The notes below the pieces were generated by a model that was given only the letters and a program-made list of their open reading frames with translations, was not told the DNA's origin and made no database searches. From Pseudomonas syringae pv. cilantro (GTDB lineage: Bacteria; Pseudomonadota; Gammaproteobacteria; Pseudomonadales; Pseudomonadaceae), in contig NZ_LGLN01000010.1 in the NCBI RefSeq assembly GCF_001293775.1, forward strand, positions 1-42,737: a stretch of DNA of 42,737 nucleotides, read 5' to 3'. Within the stretch, counting starts at the first letter, position 1; the number at the start of each line of letters is the position of its first letter. This document shows, piece after piece, positions 7,987-15,988 of the stretch. The translations under genes and the position numbers were made by a program.

Positions 7987-10164
7987 TTACAGCCGGTTCA
8001 TTGCCTTGAACTCGCGACGGCGGCGATGCAGCACCGGCTCGGTGTAGCCGTTGGGCTGTCGCGTGCCTTCGATGACCAGTTCGACAGCCGCCTGGAAGGC
8101 GATGTTGCTGTCGAAGTCTGGTGCGAGTGGGCGGTACAGCGGGTCGTTGGCGTTCTGGCGATCCACCACCGGCGCCATGCGCTTTAGGCTCTCCAGCACC
8201 TGGGCTTCGGTTACCACGCCATGACGCAGCCAGTTGGCCATGTGCTGGCTGGAGATGCGCAGCGTGGCGCGGTCTTCCATCAGGCCGATGTCGTTGATGT
8301 CGGGGACTTTCGAGCAGCCCACGCCCTGATCGATCCAGCGCACCACATAGCCAAGAATGCCCTGCGCGTTGTTGTCCAGTTCGTTCTGGATTTCTTCCGC
8401 TGTCCAGTCGGTGTTCGGCGCGAGCGGTATGGTCAGGATGTCATCCACCGAGGCCTGTTCGCGCTGGGCGAGTTCGGCCTGACGGGCGAACACATCGACC
8501 TTGTGATAGTGCAGGGCGTGCAGCGCAGCAGCGTTCGGCGAGGGCACCCAGGCGGTATTTGCGCCAGCCAGCGGGTGAGCGATTTTCTGCTCCAGCATGG
8601 CAGCCATCAGGTCGGGCATGGCCCACATGCCCTTGCCGATCTGCGCACGGCCTTGCAGGCCGCATCTCAGGCCGATATCAACATTGGCGTTTTCGTAGGC
8701 CGAGATCCATTTTTCGGCTTTCATCTGCGCTTTGCGCACCACCGGGCCGGCTTCCATCGAGGTATGGATTTCGTCACCGGTGCGGTCCAGGAAGCCGGTG
8801 TTGATGAACACCACGCGCTCGCTGGCCGCCTGAATGCAGGCCTTGAGGTTGACCGTAGTGCGGCGCTCCTCGTCCATGATCCCGACTTTCAGCGTGTTGC
8901 GCGGCAAGCCCAGCACCTGCTCGATACGCCCGAACAGCTCGTTGGTGAATGCGGCTTCCTGCGGCCCGTGCATCTTTGGTTTGACGATGTACATCGAACC
9001 GCTGCGGCTGTTGCTGCGCGTGTTATTGCCGTTGAGGTTGTGGATCGCCGCCAGACTGGTCAGCAGACCGTCGAGAATGCCTTCCGGCACTTCGTTGCCA
9101 TGCTTGTCGAGAATCGCGTCGATGGTCATCAGGTGGCCGACGTTGCGGATGAACAGCAACGAGCGGCCGTGCAGCGTAACTTCGCCACCTTGCGGCGTGG
9201 TGTAGACCCGGTCCGGGTTCATGGTGCGGGTGAAGGTTTCACCGCCCTTGGACACCGATTCAGCCAGATCACCCTTCATCAGGCCCAGCCAGTTGCGGTA
9301 GACGACCACTTTATCGTCGGCATCCACCGCCGCGATGGAGTCTTCGCAGTCCATGATGGTGGTCAGCGCAGCTTCCATGAGGATATCTTTCACGCCTGCC
9401 GGGTCGGTCTGGCCGACCGGGCTTGCGGCGTCGATCTGCAATTCGAAATGCAGGCCGTTGTGCTTGAGCAGCACCGCGAACGGCGCCGAGGCGTCGCCCT
9501 GAAAACCAATCAGTTGTGTGTCATCGTGCAGCCCGGTGTTGCTGCCACCCTTGAGGCTGATGACCAGCTTGCCGTCGATCAATTTGTAAGCGGTGGAGTC
9601 AGCATGCGAGCCGGCGGCCAGAGGCGCGGCCTGATCAAGAAACGCGCGGGCGAAAGCGATGACCTTGTCGCCGCGCACCTTGTTGTAGCCCTTGCCCTTT
9701 TCCGCGCCGCCGTCTTCGCTGATGGCATCGGTGCCGTAAAGCGCGTCGTACAGCGAGCCCCAGCGCGCGTTCGAAGCATTCAGCGCGAAGCGTGCGTTCA
9801 TCACCGGCACCACCAGTTGCGGGCCGGCCATGGTGGCTATTTCTTCGTCGACGTTTTGCGTGGTGATCTGAAAGTCCGCCGCTTCTGGCAGCAGATAGCC
9901 GATCTCCTGGAGGAAGGCTTTGTAAGCCGAGGCATCGTGCGCCTGGCCAGCACGTGACTGGTGCCAGGCATCGATCTGCGCCTGCAATTCATCACGCTGG
10001 GCGAGCAGTGCCTTGTTCTTGGGTGCAAGGTCGTGGATCAGTTGGTCCGCACCGGCCCAGAACGCGTCGGCATCAACGCCGGTTCCGGGGATGGCTTCGT
10101 TCTGCACGAAGTCGAACAGCACTCTGGCGACTTGCAGGTCACCGACTTGAACGTACTCAGTCAT
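7987..10164 (-). CDS. glcB: Malate synthase G
   Basis: Malate synthase condenses glyoxylate with acetyl-CoA to malate in the glyoxylate shunt. The 725-residue length from the ATG at 10162-10164 (start [10 protein letters not shown]) is typical of the monomeric G isoform. Recognisable conserved blocks include the [15 protein letters not shown] region, the [12 protein letters not shown] region and the [16 protein letters not shown] region. A 12-residue upstream extension of the frame is possible but has no family support; the chosen ATG has GAGG 8 bases upstream. It stands alone on the minus strand, divergent from the GcvR-like gene. An inverted repeat at 10236-10263 may be an operator. The enzyme supports growth on acetate and fatty acids, which fits the fadE genes later in the window. 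Confidence 0.96.
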   Translation of the reverse strand: MTEYVQVGDLQVARVLFDFVQNEAIPGTGVDADAFWAGADQLIHDLAPKNKALLAQRDELQAQIDAWHQSRAGQAHDASAYKAFLQEIGYLLPEAADFQITTQNVDEEIATMAGPQLVVPVMNARFALNASNARWGSLYDALYGTDAISEDGGAEKGKGYNKVRGDKVIAFARAFLDQAAPLAAGSHADSTAYKLIDGKLVISLKGGSNTGLHDDTQLIGFQGDASAPFAVLLKHNGLHFELQIDAASPVGQTDPAGVKDILMEAALTTIMDCEDSIAAVDADDKVVVYRNWLGLMKGDLAESVSKGGETFTRTMNPDRVYTTPQGGEVTLHGRSLLFIRNVGHLMTIDAILDKHGNEVPEGILDGLLTSLAAIHNLNGNNTRSNSRSGSMYIVKPKMHGPQEAAFTNELFGRIEQVLGLPRNTLKVGIMDEERRTTVNLKACIQAASERVVFINTGFLDRTGDEIHTSMEAGPVVRKAQMKAEKWISAYENANVDIGLRCGLQGRAQIGKGMWAMPDLMAAMLEQKIAHPLAGANTAWVPSPNAAALHALHYHKVDVFARQAELAQREQASVDDILTIPLAPNTDWTAEEIQNELDNNAQGILGYVVRWIDQGVGCSKVPDINDIGLMEDRATLRISSQHMANWLRHGVVTEAQVLESLKRMAPVVDRQNANDPLYRPLAPDFDSNIAFQAAVELVIEGTRQPNGYTEPVLHRRRREFKAMNRL

Positions 10165-10235
10165 TGCACTGGCCTCACTCTGCTCAGCAGGGTCGAGCAC
10201 ACTCGGGGGAGCGCTCTGTTATTGGTTTTGATGTT

Positions 10236-10263
10236 ATGTAGTACGCGCTGACGGATACTACAT
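10236..10263. promoter_or_regulatory. Inverted repeat upstream of glcB, possible operator
   Basis: The arms ATGTAGTA (10236-10243) and TACTACAT (10256-10263) are perfect 8-bp complements separated by 12 bp, so the half-sites are 20 bp apart, about two helical turns. The site is 72-99 bp upstream of the glcB ATG. The binding protein is unknown. Confidence 0.45.
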
Positions 10264-10386
10264 GAGCCTATGTCCGTGTGAAAACGTCTCTTAATATGTC
10301 ATTAAACGACTGAAACTGAATAACGAGTCACCTTACGGTTTCTGGCGCTCTCGAAGGCGCTCAAGGTTGTTCGGTAAAGCGTGGCA

Positions 10387-10436
10387 AATCGTACACGATT
10401 GCCGGGTATGAGCGAGTGCGCAGGCGTGCCTATACT
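10387..10436 (+). promoter_or_regulatory. Palindrome and probable -10 of the GcvR-like gene
   Basis: AATCGT-AC-ACGATT (10387-10400) is a perfect two-arm palindrome. A good -10 hexamer, TATACT, sits at 10431-10436, 50 bp before the GTG start. No clear -35 is seen 17 bp upstream, which would fit an activated promoter. The assignment is tentative. Confidence 0.4.
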
Positions 10437-10485
10437 CAGGCGATTGCCGATTTTCAAATCATCTGCACAGAAAGAGGAAGTCACC

Positions 10486-11004
10486 GTGGATCATCTCGTT
10501 GTAACGCTGGTTGCCCCAGACAAACCGGGCCAGGTCGAACGAATTGCCCAGTGCATTGCCGAGCACGGCGGCAACTGGCTGGAAAGCCGCATGTCGCGCA
10601 TGGCCGGGCAGTTCGCCGGGATCCTCAAGGTCGGCGTCGAACCGCAGCAGTACGACGACCTGATCAAGGCGCTGAACGCACTTTCAGCCCACGGCATTCG
10701 CATGCTGCTGGCCGACAGCGTGGTCGAGACCAGCGGCACCACGCGACCGATCAGCATGCAACTGGTTGGCAACGACCGCCCCGGCATCGTACGCGACATC
10801 ACCCGCCTGCTGGCCGGAAAGGGCGTCAACGTCGAACACTTGATCACCGACGTAGCGCCTGCGCCCATGAGCAGCGAGGTGCTGTTCCACGCTGACGCCG
10901 TATTGGGCGTTCCGGTGGGCTTGTCGCTGGACGATCTGCAGGCCGGGCTAGAGACACTGGCTGATGATCTGATGGTGGAGTTGGTGTTGCGGAGTGAGGA
11001 GTGA
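10486..11004 (+). CDS. GcvR-like double-ACT-domain regulator
   Basis: The product is 172 residues from the GTG at 10486, which has AGGAAG 7 bases upstream. The open frame begins at 10381, but the extra N-terminus overlaps the promoter elements and has no family match. It holds two ACT domains: residues about 1-75 (VTLVAPDKPGQVERIAQCIAEHGGNW) and about 85-165 (QLVGNDRPGIVRDITRLLAGKGVNVEHL). Both have the D-x-P-G ligand-binding turn. This is the build of GcvR, the glycine-responsive repressor partner of the glycine cleavage system. No gcv gene is nearby, so the pathway cannot be confirmed here. It has no DNA-binding domain and would act through protein contact. Confidence 0.85.
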   Translation: MDHLVVTLVAPDKPGQVERIAQCIAEHGGNWLESRMSRMAGQFAGILKVGVEPQQYDDLIKALNALSAHGIRMLLADSVVETSGTTRPISMQLVGNDRPGIVRDITRLLAGKGVNVEHLITDVAPAPMSSEVLFHADAVLGVPVGLSLDDLQAGLETLADDLMVELVLRSEE

Positions 11005-11023
11005 TTCCTGCAACTGATTGTGC

Positions 11024-11326
11024 TCAGGCGCGCTTGGCTTTTTGCTCCGGGACCAGTCTGACCTCGACCCGTTGACCCAGTGCTCTTGCAGCACTGGCCA
11101 GCGTTGCGAGTGTCATCCCCGGATCATCCTGATCCAGAGCGCGGTCTACCGCGGTTCGGCTTGTGTGCATACGCTCGGCGAGAGCCTTTTTGGTAACCTT
11201 CTGCTGTTTCATGACCTCAGCGATCTGCCAGGAAATAACCCGTTTGAGGGCAGCGGCAGAAACCTCCTCCGCAAAGCCTTGCTCGGCAAGAAAGTCATCG
11301 AAGTCAGAGCCAATGTGCCGGTTCAC
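11024..11326 (-). CDS. HigA-like XRE antitoxin, now without an intact toxin
   Basis: This 100-residue protein begins at a GTG (11324-11326). Its C-terminal two thirds form a helix-turn-helix: VTKKALAERMHTSRTAVDRAL is the recognition region, followed by MTLATLASAARALG. This is the antitoxin of the HigBA-like, toxin-first family that pairs with a RelE/DUF891 toxin. The partner gene lies just upstream but is cut short (11304-11492). No good ribosome site precedes the GTG, so translation may depend on ribosomes ending the toxin remnant, whose stop lies 23 bases inside this gene. It probably still binds DNA near its own promoter. Confidence is high for the family and moderate for the gene still being expressed. 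Confidence 0.82.
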   Translation of the reverse strand: MNRHIGSDFDDFLAEQGFAEEVSAAALKRVISWQIAEVMKQQKVTKKALAERMHTSRTAVDRALDQDDPGMTLATLASAARALGQRVEVRLVPEQKAKRA

Positions 11327-11492
11327 TCATGCCTATTGGCCATCCACACTGAACAGCCTTGATATCCGTGCCGACGGCCTTACGATCATCGCGAGGCAGA
11401 TCGGTCAGCCATTCACGTACGGGCTCATTTCCCACTTCGGTGCAGCTGGAATGTACCAAAAAAGGTGCATCATTCAACTGGCGCGTTGGCAT
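11304..11492 (-). pseudogene. Truncated HigB/RelE-like (DUF891) toxin remnant
   Basis: The frame reads 62 residues from an ATG at 11490-11492, or 67 from a TTG at 11505-11507. It contains FLVHSSCTEVGNEPVREWL, LPRDDRKAVGTDIKAVQ and GWPIGM, the well-conserved N-terminal half of DUF891 toxins. Intact members have about 110 residues and continue after GWPIGM with the arginine-rich core and a C-terminal FxKKTxKTP-type motif. Here the match stops abruptly and seven unrelated residues lead to a stop inside the antitoxin gene. The simplest reading is an internal deletion that removed the catalytic C-terminal half and fused the remnant to the antitoxin start. The product should be inactive. Confidence 0.8.
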
Positions 11493-11525
11493 ACCCAGGT
11501 TATCCAAGTTAATCGTGCACCTGCC

Positions 11526-11646
11526 TGTGGATAACCTGGGGGAATAGCGTTGCGCGCCATGCGCACAGTGGCTTTGCGAAGATTGATCAAAAATTCAACA
11601 GTTTCAAAGGCTTGTGCACAGATAAGGTGAGTCTGCCTGTGGATAA
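11526..11646. repeat. Two perfect DnaA-box nonamers in a repeated 16-mer
   Basis: TGTGGATAA occurs at 11526-11534 and 11638-11646; read on the minus strand it is TTATCCACA, the perfect DnaA box. Both lie in the same repeated context CTGCCTGTGGATAACC, 112 bp apart. A related half-match, GGTTATCC, sits at 11499-11505. The stretch 11508-11709 holds no gene. These could titrate DnaA or be a repeat that happens to contain the nonamer. Confidence 0.55.
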
Positions 11647-11709
11647 CCCTTGGAGAACCCTGCGCAGGCCACGTTCTGCGTGGCCTGCGTAGATTTGTCT
11701 GTTTTTTGA

Positions 11710-12597
11710 TCAGTGGCGGCCGCGGGATTTCAGCCAGATATCCACACTGTAGATCGCCAGCCCCGCCCAGATGAAAACGAAGGTGATGATAGTGCTGGTG
11801 GTCAGGTGCTCGCCGTACAGCAGCACGGCCAACAATAGAACCAGCGTGGGTGCGATGTATTGCAGAAAGCCCAGCGTGGTGAACGGCAAGTGGCGGGCGG
11901 CGGCATTGAAGCATACCAGCGGGATCAGCGTGACCGGGCCGGCGGCGGCGAGCCAGAGGGCTTGCGTGGTGGTCCAGAATTCGGGTTGCGCGCTCACGGC
12001 CATCGGGTTGAGCGCGAGCCAGATCAGCGCCAGCGGCACCAGCATCCAGGTTTCGACGACCAGGCCGGGCAGGGCGGCGACCGGTGCTTTCTTGCGGATC
12101 AGCCCGTAGAACGCGAAGGTCAATGGCAGCGCCAGCGATACCCACGGCAGGCTGCCGATATGCCAGACCTGCTGCGCGACACCTATGGCGGCGAGGATGA
12201 CGGCCAGCATTTGCAGGCGCCTGAGGCGCTCGCCCAGCAGCACCATGGCGAGCAGCACGTTGACCAGCGGGTTGATGTAATAGCCGAGGCTGGCCTCAAG
12301 CATGCGCCCGTTGTTCACCGCCCAGACGTAGACGATCCAATTGGTGGCAATCAGCGTGCCGCTCAGCGCGAGCACGGCCAGCCTCTGCGGGTTGTTGCGC
12401 AGGTCGCGCCACCAGCCGGGGTGTTTCCAGAACATCAGCACGATCGAGCCGAAGAGTGCCGACCAGAGCGCGCGGTGGATAATGATCTCGATGGCCGGAA
12501 CGGCGGCGATGACTTTGAAGTAGATGGGGAACAGGCCCCAGATGGTGTAGGCACTCAGGCCTAATATGTAACCTCGGCGCGGATTGGCGGCTTGCAT
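11710..12597 (-). CDS. rarD: RarD/EamA-type membrane permease
   Basis: This integral membrane protein has 295 residues from the ATG at 12595-12597 (start MQAANPRRGY), with GGGA 9 bases upstream. About ten hydrophobic segments form two EamA repeats, the drug/metabolite transporter fold. The opening segment GYILGLSAYTIWGLFPIYFK and the HRALWSALFG motif are typical of the RarD subgroup. RarD was named for a link to chloramphenicol sensitivity in E. coli; its physiological substrate is not settled. The longer open frame up to 12780 runs through REP-like sequence and is not used. It is monocistronic as far as can be seen. Confidence 0.88.
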   Translation of the reverse strand: MQAANPRRGYILGLSAYTIWGLFPIYFKVIAAVPAIEIIIHRALWSALFGSIVLMFWKHPGWWRDLRNNPQRLAVLALSGTLIATNWIVYVWAVNNGRMLEASLGYYINPLVNVLLAMVLLGERLRRLQMLAVILAAIGVAQQVWHIGSLPWVSLALPLTFAFYGLIRKKAPVAALPGLVVETWMLVPLALIWLALNPMAVSAQPEFWTTTQALWLAAAGPVTLIPLVCFNAAARHLPFTTLGFLQYIAPTLVLLLAVLLYGEHLTTSTIITFVFIWAGLAIYSVDIWLKSRGRH

Positions 12598-12730
12598 GGA
12601 GCGTCCCTTGAATGCAGAAAATTCCGGTTTTAGTGTGGGGTGGGTGGTTTTGGTTGTACTGACGCTGCAGCGCTCGATGTTATACACAGATTCGACTGAT
12701 CCATGACATCTGTGCGGCGCCGCTCGCTCA

Positions 12731-12800
12731 AGATCGGACGCAGAGCGTTCAGAACCGCATGTCGACGCAGAGCGTCGCACGATAGTCGGGGCTATCGTGC
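12731..12800. repeat. REP-like composite repeat, copy A
   Basis: Three hairpins stand in a row: GGACGC-AGA-GCGTTC (12736-12750, one mismatch), CGACGC-AGA-GCGTCG (12763-12777) and GCACGATAG-TCGGGG-CTATCGTGC (12777-12800, perfect 9-bp stem). About 55 bases of this unit recur in the same order at 30958-31013 (copy B). It lies between rarD and srkA, which are both on the minus strand. Confidence 0.75.
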
Positions 12801-12815
12801 CTCACGCTCCACAGA

Positions 12816-13790
12816 TCAAAACAGTTTCAGCGGTTCTTCATTCAACGCCGACATCTGCTCGCGCAGGGCCAGGATGTGGTCGCCCCAGTAACGCTCGGTG
12901 CCGAACCACGGGAAGCTGTGGGGGAACGCCGGGTCATCCCAGCGACGTGCCAGCCAGGCGCTGTAATGCATCAGGCGCAGCGCGCGCAGCGGTTCGATAA
13001 GGGCTAGTTCGCGCGGGTTGAAATCGTGAAATTCGTTGTAGCCGTCCATCAATTCGGAGAGCTGGCCGAGGCGTTCCTGGCGGTCGCCGGCGAGCATCAT
13101 CCAGATGTCCTGCACCGCAGGGCCCAAGCGGCAATCGTCCAGATCGACGATGTGGAACATTTCGTCGCGGCACATCATGTTGCCGGGGTGGCAGTCGCCG
13201 TGCATGCGGATGTTGCTGTGCGGCGTTGCGGCGTAGACGTCTTCGACGCGTTTGAGCAGGTCGCGGGCCACCGACTCGTAGGCTGGCAGCAGGCCACGCG
13301 GGATGCAGTTGTTTTCCAGCAGGTAATTGACCGAGTCATGGCCGAAATTCTTCACGCCCAGTGCTTCGCGATGCGCGAACGGTTTGGTCGAGCCGACCGC
13401 ATGAATACGGCCCAGCAACTGACCGAGGCGGTACAACTGATCCAGATTGCCCGGCTCTGGCGCGCGTCCGCCCCGGCGCGGGAACAGCGTGAAGCGAAAG
13501 CCGGCATGCTCGAACAGGGTTTCGCCGTTATGCACCATGGGCGCGACGACGGGCACTTCGACATCAACCAGTTCGAAGGTGAAACTGTGTTCTTCGAGAA
13601 TGGCCTCGTTGGTCCAGCGCTGCGGTCGGTAGAACTTGGCGATCAGCGGCTGACCGTCTTCGATACCGACCTGATACACGCGGTTTTCGTAACTGTTGAG
13701 CGCCAGGATGCGTGCGTCGCTGAGAAAACCGATGCTTTCGACGGCATCCAGCACCAGATCGGGAGTGAGTGTTGCAAACGGGTGAGCCAT
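12816..13790 (-). CDS. srkA: Stress response kinase A (YihE/SrkA-like)
   Basis: The product is 324 residues from the ATG at 13788-13790 (start MAHPFATL), with AGGAGT 7 bases upstream. The fold is the aminoglycoside-phosphotransferase/kinase type. LIAKFYRPQRW carries the nucleotide-binding lysine, MHGDCHPGNMM is the catalytic HxDxxxxN loop, and HIVDLDDC is the metal-binding DxD. These match SrkA (YihE) of enterobacteria, a Ser/Thr kinase that protects cells during envelope and oxidative stress. It is divergent from the LacI-type operon with 193 bp between starts, so a Pho box at 13894-13911 lies upstream of it too, 104 bp away. Family assignment is strong. Confidence 0.92.
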   Translation of the reverse strand: MAHPFATLTPDLVLDAVESIGFLSDARILALNSYENRVYQVGIEDGQPLIAKFYRPQRWTNEAILEEHSFTFELVDVEVPVVAPMVHNGETLFEHAGFRFTLFPRRGGRAPEPGNLDQLYRLGQLLGRIHAVGSTKPFAHREALGVKNFGHDSVNYLLENNCIPRGLLPAYESVARDLLKRVEDVYAATPHSNIRMHGDCHPGNMMCRDEMFHIVDLDDCRLGPAVQDIWMMLAGDRQERLGQLSELMDGYNEFHDFNPRELALIEPLRALRLMHYSAWLARRWDDPAFPHSFPWFGTERYWGDHILALREQMSALNEEPLKLF

Positions 13791-13893
13791 GACTACTCCT
13801 GCGCGCAGCAGGTTGCCGCGTCGGACCGCTGATGGTAACGCAGACCGGTCCCGGTTCGCCAAACCCATCCGATTAAAGTGCTCAAGGGGCAGA

Positions 13894-13911
13894 TTGTCAT
13901 TGAACGGTCAT
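13894..13911 (+). promoter_or_regulatory. Probable Pho box (PhoB binding site)
   Basis: TTGTCAT-TGAA-CGGTCAT matches the PhoB consensus of two CTGTCAT heptamers spaced by four bases, with 6 of 7 correct in each. It ends 72 bp before the lacI-type start, a workable place for an activator replacing the -35 region. It suggests phosphate-starvation induction of the operon through to the phosphodiesterase gene. Confidence 0.7.
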
Positions 13912-13958
13912 CAGCCGTTCGCCATTCAGCCATGTTGGACGCTTACAGTCGCCGCCAA

Positions 13959-13972
13959 TGAGATCGATCTCA
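13959..13972 (+). promoter_or_regulatory. LacI-family operator, perfect palindrome
   Basis: TGAGATCGATCTCA is a perfect 14-bp palindrome with the central CpG typical of LacI/GalR-family operators. It ends 11 bp before the regulator's ATG, downstream of the Pho box and beside the start site. This is where an autorepressor that also controls the co-transcribed genes would bind. Confidence 0.7.
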
Positions 13973-13983
13973 AGCGAGCGACG

Positions 13984-15003
13984 ATGACTGATTTGAAAGA
14001 GGTTGCAAGCCTGGCCGGGGTGTCCCGGGCCACCGCCGCACGCGCCTTCGCCAGCCCTGATGTGGTGCGCGCCGAAACCCGCGAGCGGGTGTTTGCCGCT
14101 GCCCGTGAGCTGGGTTTTCGCCCCAACCGGCTCGGCAGACAGTTGCGTCTGCAAACCACCAACCTGATTGGCGTGGTGGTGCCGAACCTGCTCAACCCGG
14201 TGTTTGCCGAACAGTTTCAGGCCATGGAGCGGGCGGCGCGGGCGCGGGGCTACAACCTGCTGCTGGCGACCACCGACTACACGGCTGAACGCGAGAGCGC
14301 CGTGGTTGAAGAACTGCTGCGCCAGCGGGTCGACGGGTTGGTCCTGACCGTGACCGACGCCGAGCACAACCGTGTGCTGGAGAGCCTGGTCAGTGAAGAC
14401 ACGCCGTTCGTGCTGGCCTATCACCAGACCGACAATGAGGATTACAGCGCGGTGTCTGTGGATAACCGCGCAGGCATGGCGCTGGCGACGCGTTATCTGA
14501 TCGATGCCGGGCATCAGCGCGTCGCCATGGTTGCCGGCCCGGTCATGCAGTCCGACCGCGCCCGCCTGCGTTACGAAGGCTATCGCGATGCGATGAATGA
14601 GCGTGGGCTTGAGGCGCGGCCAGTGATTGAAATGCCCGCCCATACCAACGCCGATTTCGCCACGATCGAGCCCTTGCTGCGTGGCCCGGACGCGCCCAGC
14701 GCGTTGGTCTGTTCCAACGATTTGCTGGCCATCAGCCTGATTGCAGAGCTGCGCCGCAACGGCTGGGGTGTTCCGGAGCGTCTGTCGGTCATCGGCTTCG
14801 ACGGCATCGCGCTCGGCACCCAGATGCACCCGACGCTGTGCAGCGTGGTTCAGCCCATCGCCGAGCTGGCGTACATCGTCATCGATCAACTGCTGGCAGG
14901 GATTGCCGGGGCACCACCGGTTTCTCATTGTCTGCCGTGCCACATCCGGCCCGGCGAAAGCACCCAGCCCTACCAGGAGATGCTTCATGCTCAGCCTCAG
15001 TAA
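13984..15003 (+). CDS. LacI-family transcriptional regulator of a phosphodiester-uptake operon
   Basis: The product is 339 residues from the ATG at 13984 (start MTDLKEVASL). The open frame begins at 13789, but the extra part reads through the operator and Pho box. The N-terminal helix-turn-helix (DLKEVASLAGVSRATAARAF, residues 3-22) and hinge (NRLGRQLR) are classic. A periplasmic-binding-like sensor domain follows, with TTNLIGVVVPNLLNPVFAE, then SDRARLRYEGYRDA and the end region LSVIGFDGIALG. Its effector should be the imported solute or its breakdown product. It overlaps the next gene by 17 bp, so it is the first gene of the operon it probably represses. Confidence 0.92.
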   Translation: MTDLKEVASLAGVSRATAARAFASPDVVRAETRERVFAAARELGFRPNRLGRQLRLQTTNLIGVVVPNLLNPVFAEQFQAMERAARARGYNLLLATTDYTAERESAVVEELLRQRVDGLVLTVTDAEHNRVLESLVSEDTPFVLAYHQTDNEDYSAVSVDNRAGMALATRYLIDAGHQRVAMVAGPVMQSDRARLRYEGYRDAMNERGLEARPVIEMPAHTNADFATIEPLLRGPDAPSALVCSNDLLAISLIAELRRNGWGVPERLSVIGFDGIALGTQMHPTLCSVVQPIAELAYIVIDQLLAGIAGAPPVSHCLPCHIRPGESTQPYQEMLHAQPQ

Positions 15004-15988
15004 AACCCTCGCGGCACTGCTGTTATGCGGTGCGGCCAGCCTCGCCCAGGCCGCCGAAACTGCTATCTGCTACAACTGCCCGCCCGAGTGGGCCGACTGG
15101 GGCACTCAGCTCAAGGCGATTGCCGACAGCACTGGCGTGCAGGTGCCGCTGGATAACAAGAACTCCGGGCAGGCGCTGGCGCAGATCGTCGCCGAACAGG
15201 CCGCACCGGTCGCCGACGTGGTGTATTACGGCGTGACGTTCGGCCTGCAAGCGCAGAAAGCTGGCGTGGTCGATACGTATAAGCCCAAGCACTGGGACGA
15301 CATTCCGGCCGGGCTGAAAGACCCGCAAGGGCACTGGTTCGCCATTCACTCCGGCACCCTTGGCATCATGGTCAACGTCGACGCACTGGGCGGTCTGCCC
15401 GTGCCGCAGAGCTGGGCTGATTTGCTCAAGCCTGAGTACAAAGGCATGGTCGGTTACCTCGATCCTTCCAGCGCCTTCGTCGGCTACGTTTCTGCCGTCG
15501 CGATCAACCAGGCCATGGGCGGCACGCTGGACAACTTCGACCCGGCCATCGACTACTTCCAGAAACTGGCGAAGAACTCGCCTATCGTGCCCAAGCAGAC
15601 CGCATATGCTCGCGTGCTGTCCGGCGAGCTGCCGATTCTGGTCGACTATGATTTCAACGCCTACCGCGCACGCTACAAAGACAAGGCTAATGTTGCTTTC
15701 GTGATTCCCAAGGAAGGCACCATCGGCGTGCCTTACGTAATGAGCATGGTTGCCAAGGCTCCGCACCGCGCCAACGCCGAAAAGGTGCTGGATTTCGTGC
15801 TGTCCGATGAAGGTCAGGCACTGTGGGCCAAGGCTTACCTGCGCCCGGTGCGTTCGAAGATGCCTGCCGAGGTCGCCGCGCAGTTCCTGCCGGACAGCGA
15901 CTACGCCCGTGCCGGTGTGGTGGATTACCAGCACATGGCCGCCGTGCAGGAAGCGTTCGCTGCCCGCTATCTGCGTGAGGTGAAGTGA
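14987..15988 (+). CDS. ABC importer periplasmic solute-binding protein
   Basis: This 333-residue protein starts at the ATG at 14987 with AGGAG 7 bases upstream, inside the end of the regulator gene. A clear Sec signal peptide (KTLAALLLCGAASLAQAAE) predicts cleavage near residue 23. The mature part is a family-1 binding protein of the iron/2-aminoethylphosphonate/putrescine type, with GTLGIMVNVDAL, PQSWADLLKPEYKG and a C-terminal region of the kind found in such receptors. Cys29 and Cys32, in the ICYNCPPEW stretch just after the signal peptide, are unusual and might form a disulfide. The true ligand cannot be read from sequence. The phosphodiesterase at the end of the operon argues for a phosphodiester or other organophosphate. 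It is followed with no gap by the permeases. Confidence 0.88.
   Translation: MLSLSKTLAALLLCGAASLAQAAETAICYNCPPEWADWGTQLKAIADSTGVQVPLDNKNSGQALAQIVAEQAAPVADVVYYGVTFGLQAQKAGVVDTYKPKHWDDIPAGLKDPQGHWFAIHSGTLGIMVNVDALGGLPVPQSWADLLKPEYKGMVGYLDPSSAFVGYVSAVAINQAMGGTLDNFDPAIDYFQKLAKNSPIVPKQTAYARVLSGELPILVDYDFNAYRARYKDKANVAFVIPKEGTIGVPYVMSMVAKAPHRANAEKVLDFVLSDEGQALWAKAYLRPVRSKMPAEVAAQFLPDSDYARAGVVDYQHMAAVQEAFAARYLREVK

Noticed and set aside
8221..9957. A 578-codon open frame antisense to glcB
   Set aside because: It mirrors a strongly conserved malate synthase gene, and its translation (rich in His, Gln, Val and Arg) has no domain. It is a shadow of high-GC codon use.
14456..14466. TGTGGATAA in the lacI-type gene and TTATCCACA near 41352 in pqqF as further DnaA boxes
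   Set aside because: Both are single copies in conserved coding sequence and are explained by the codons used.
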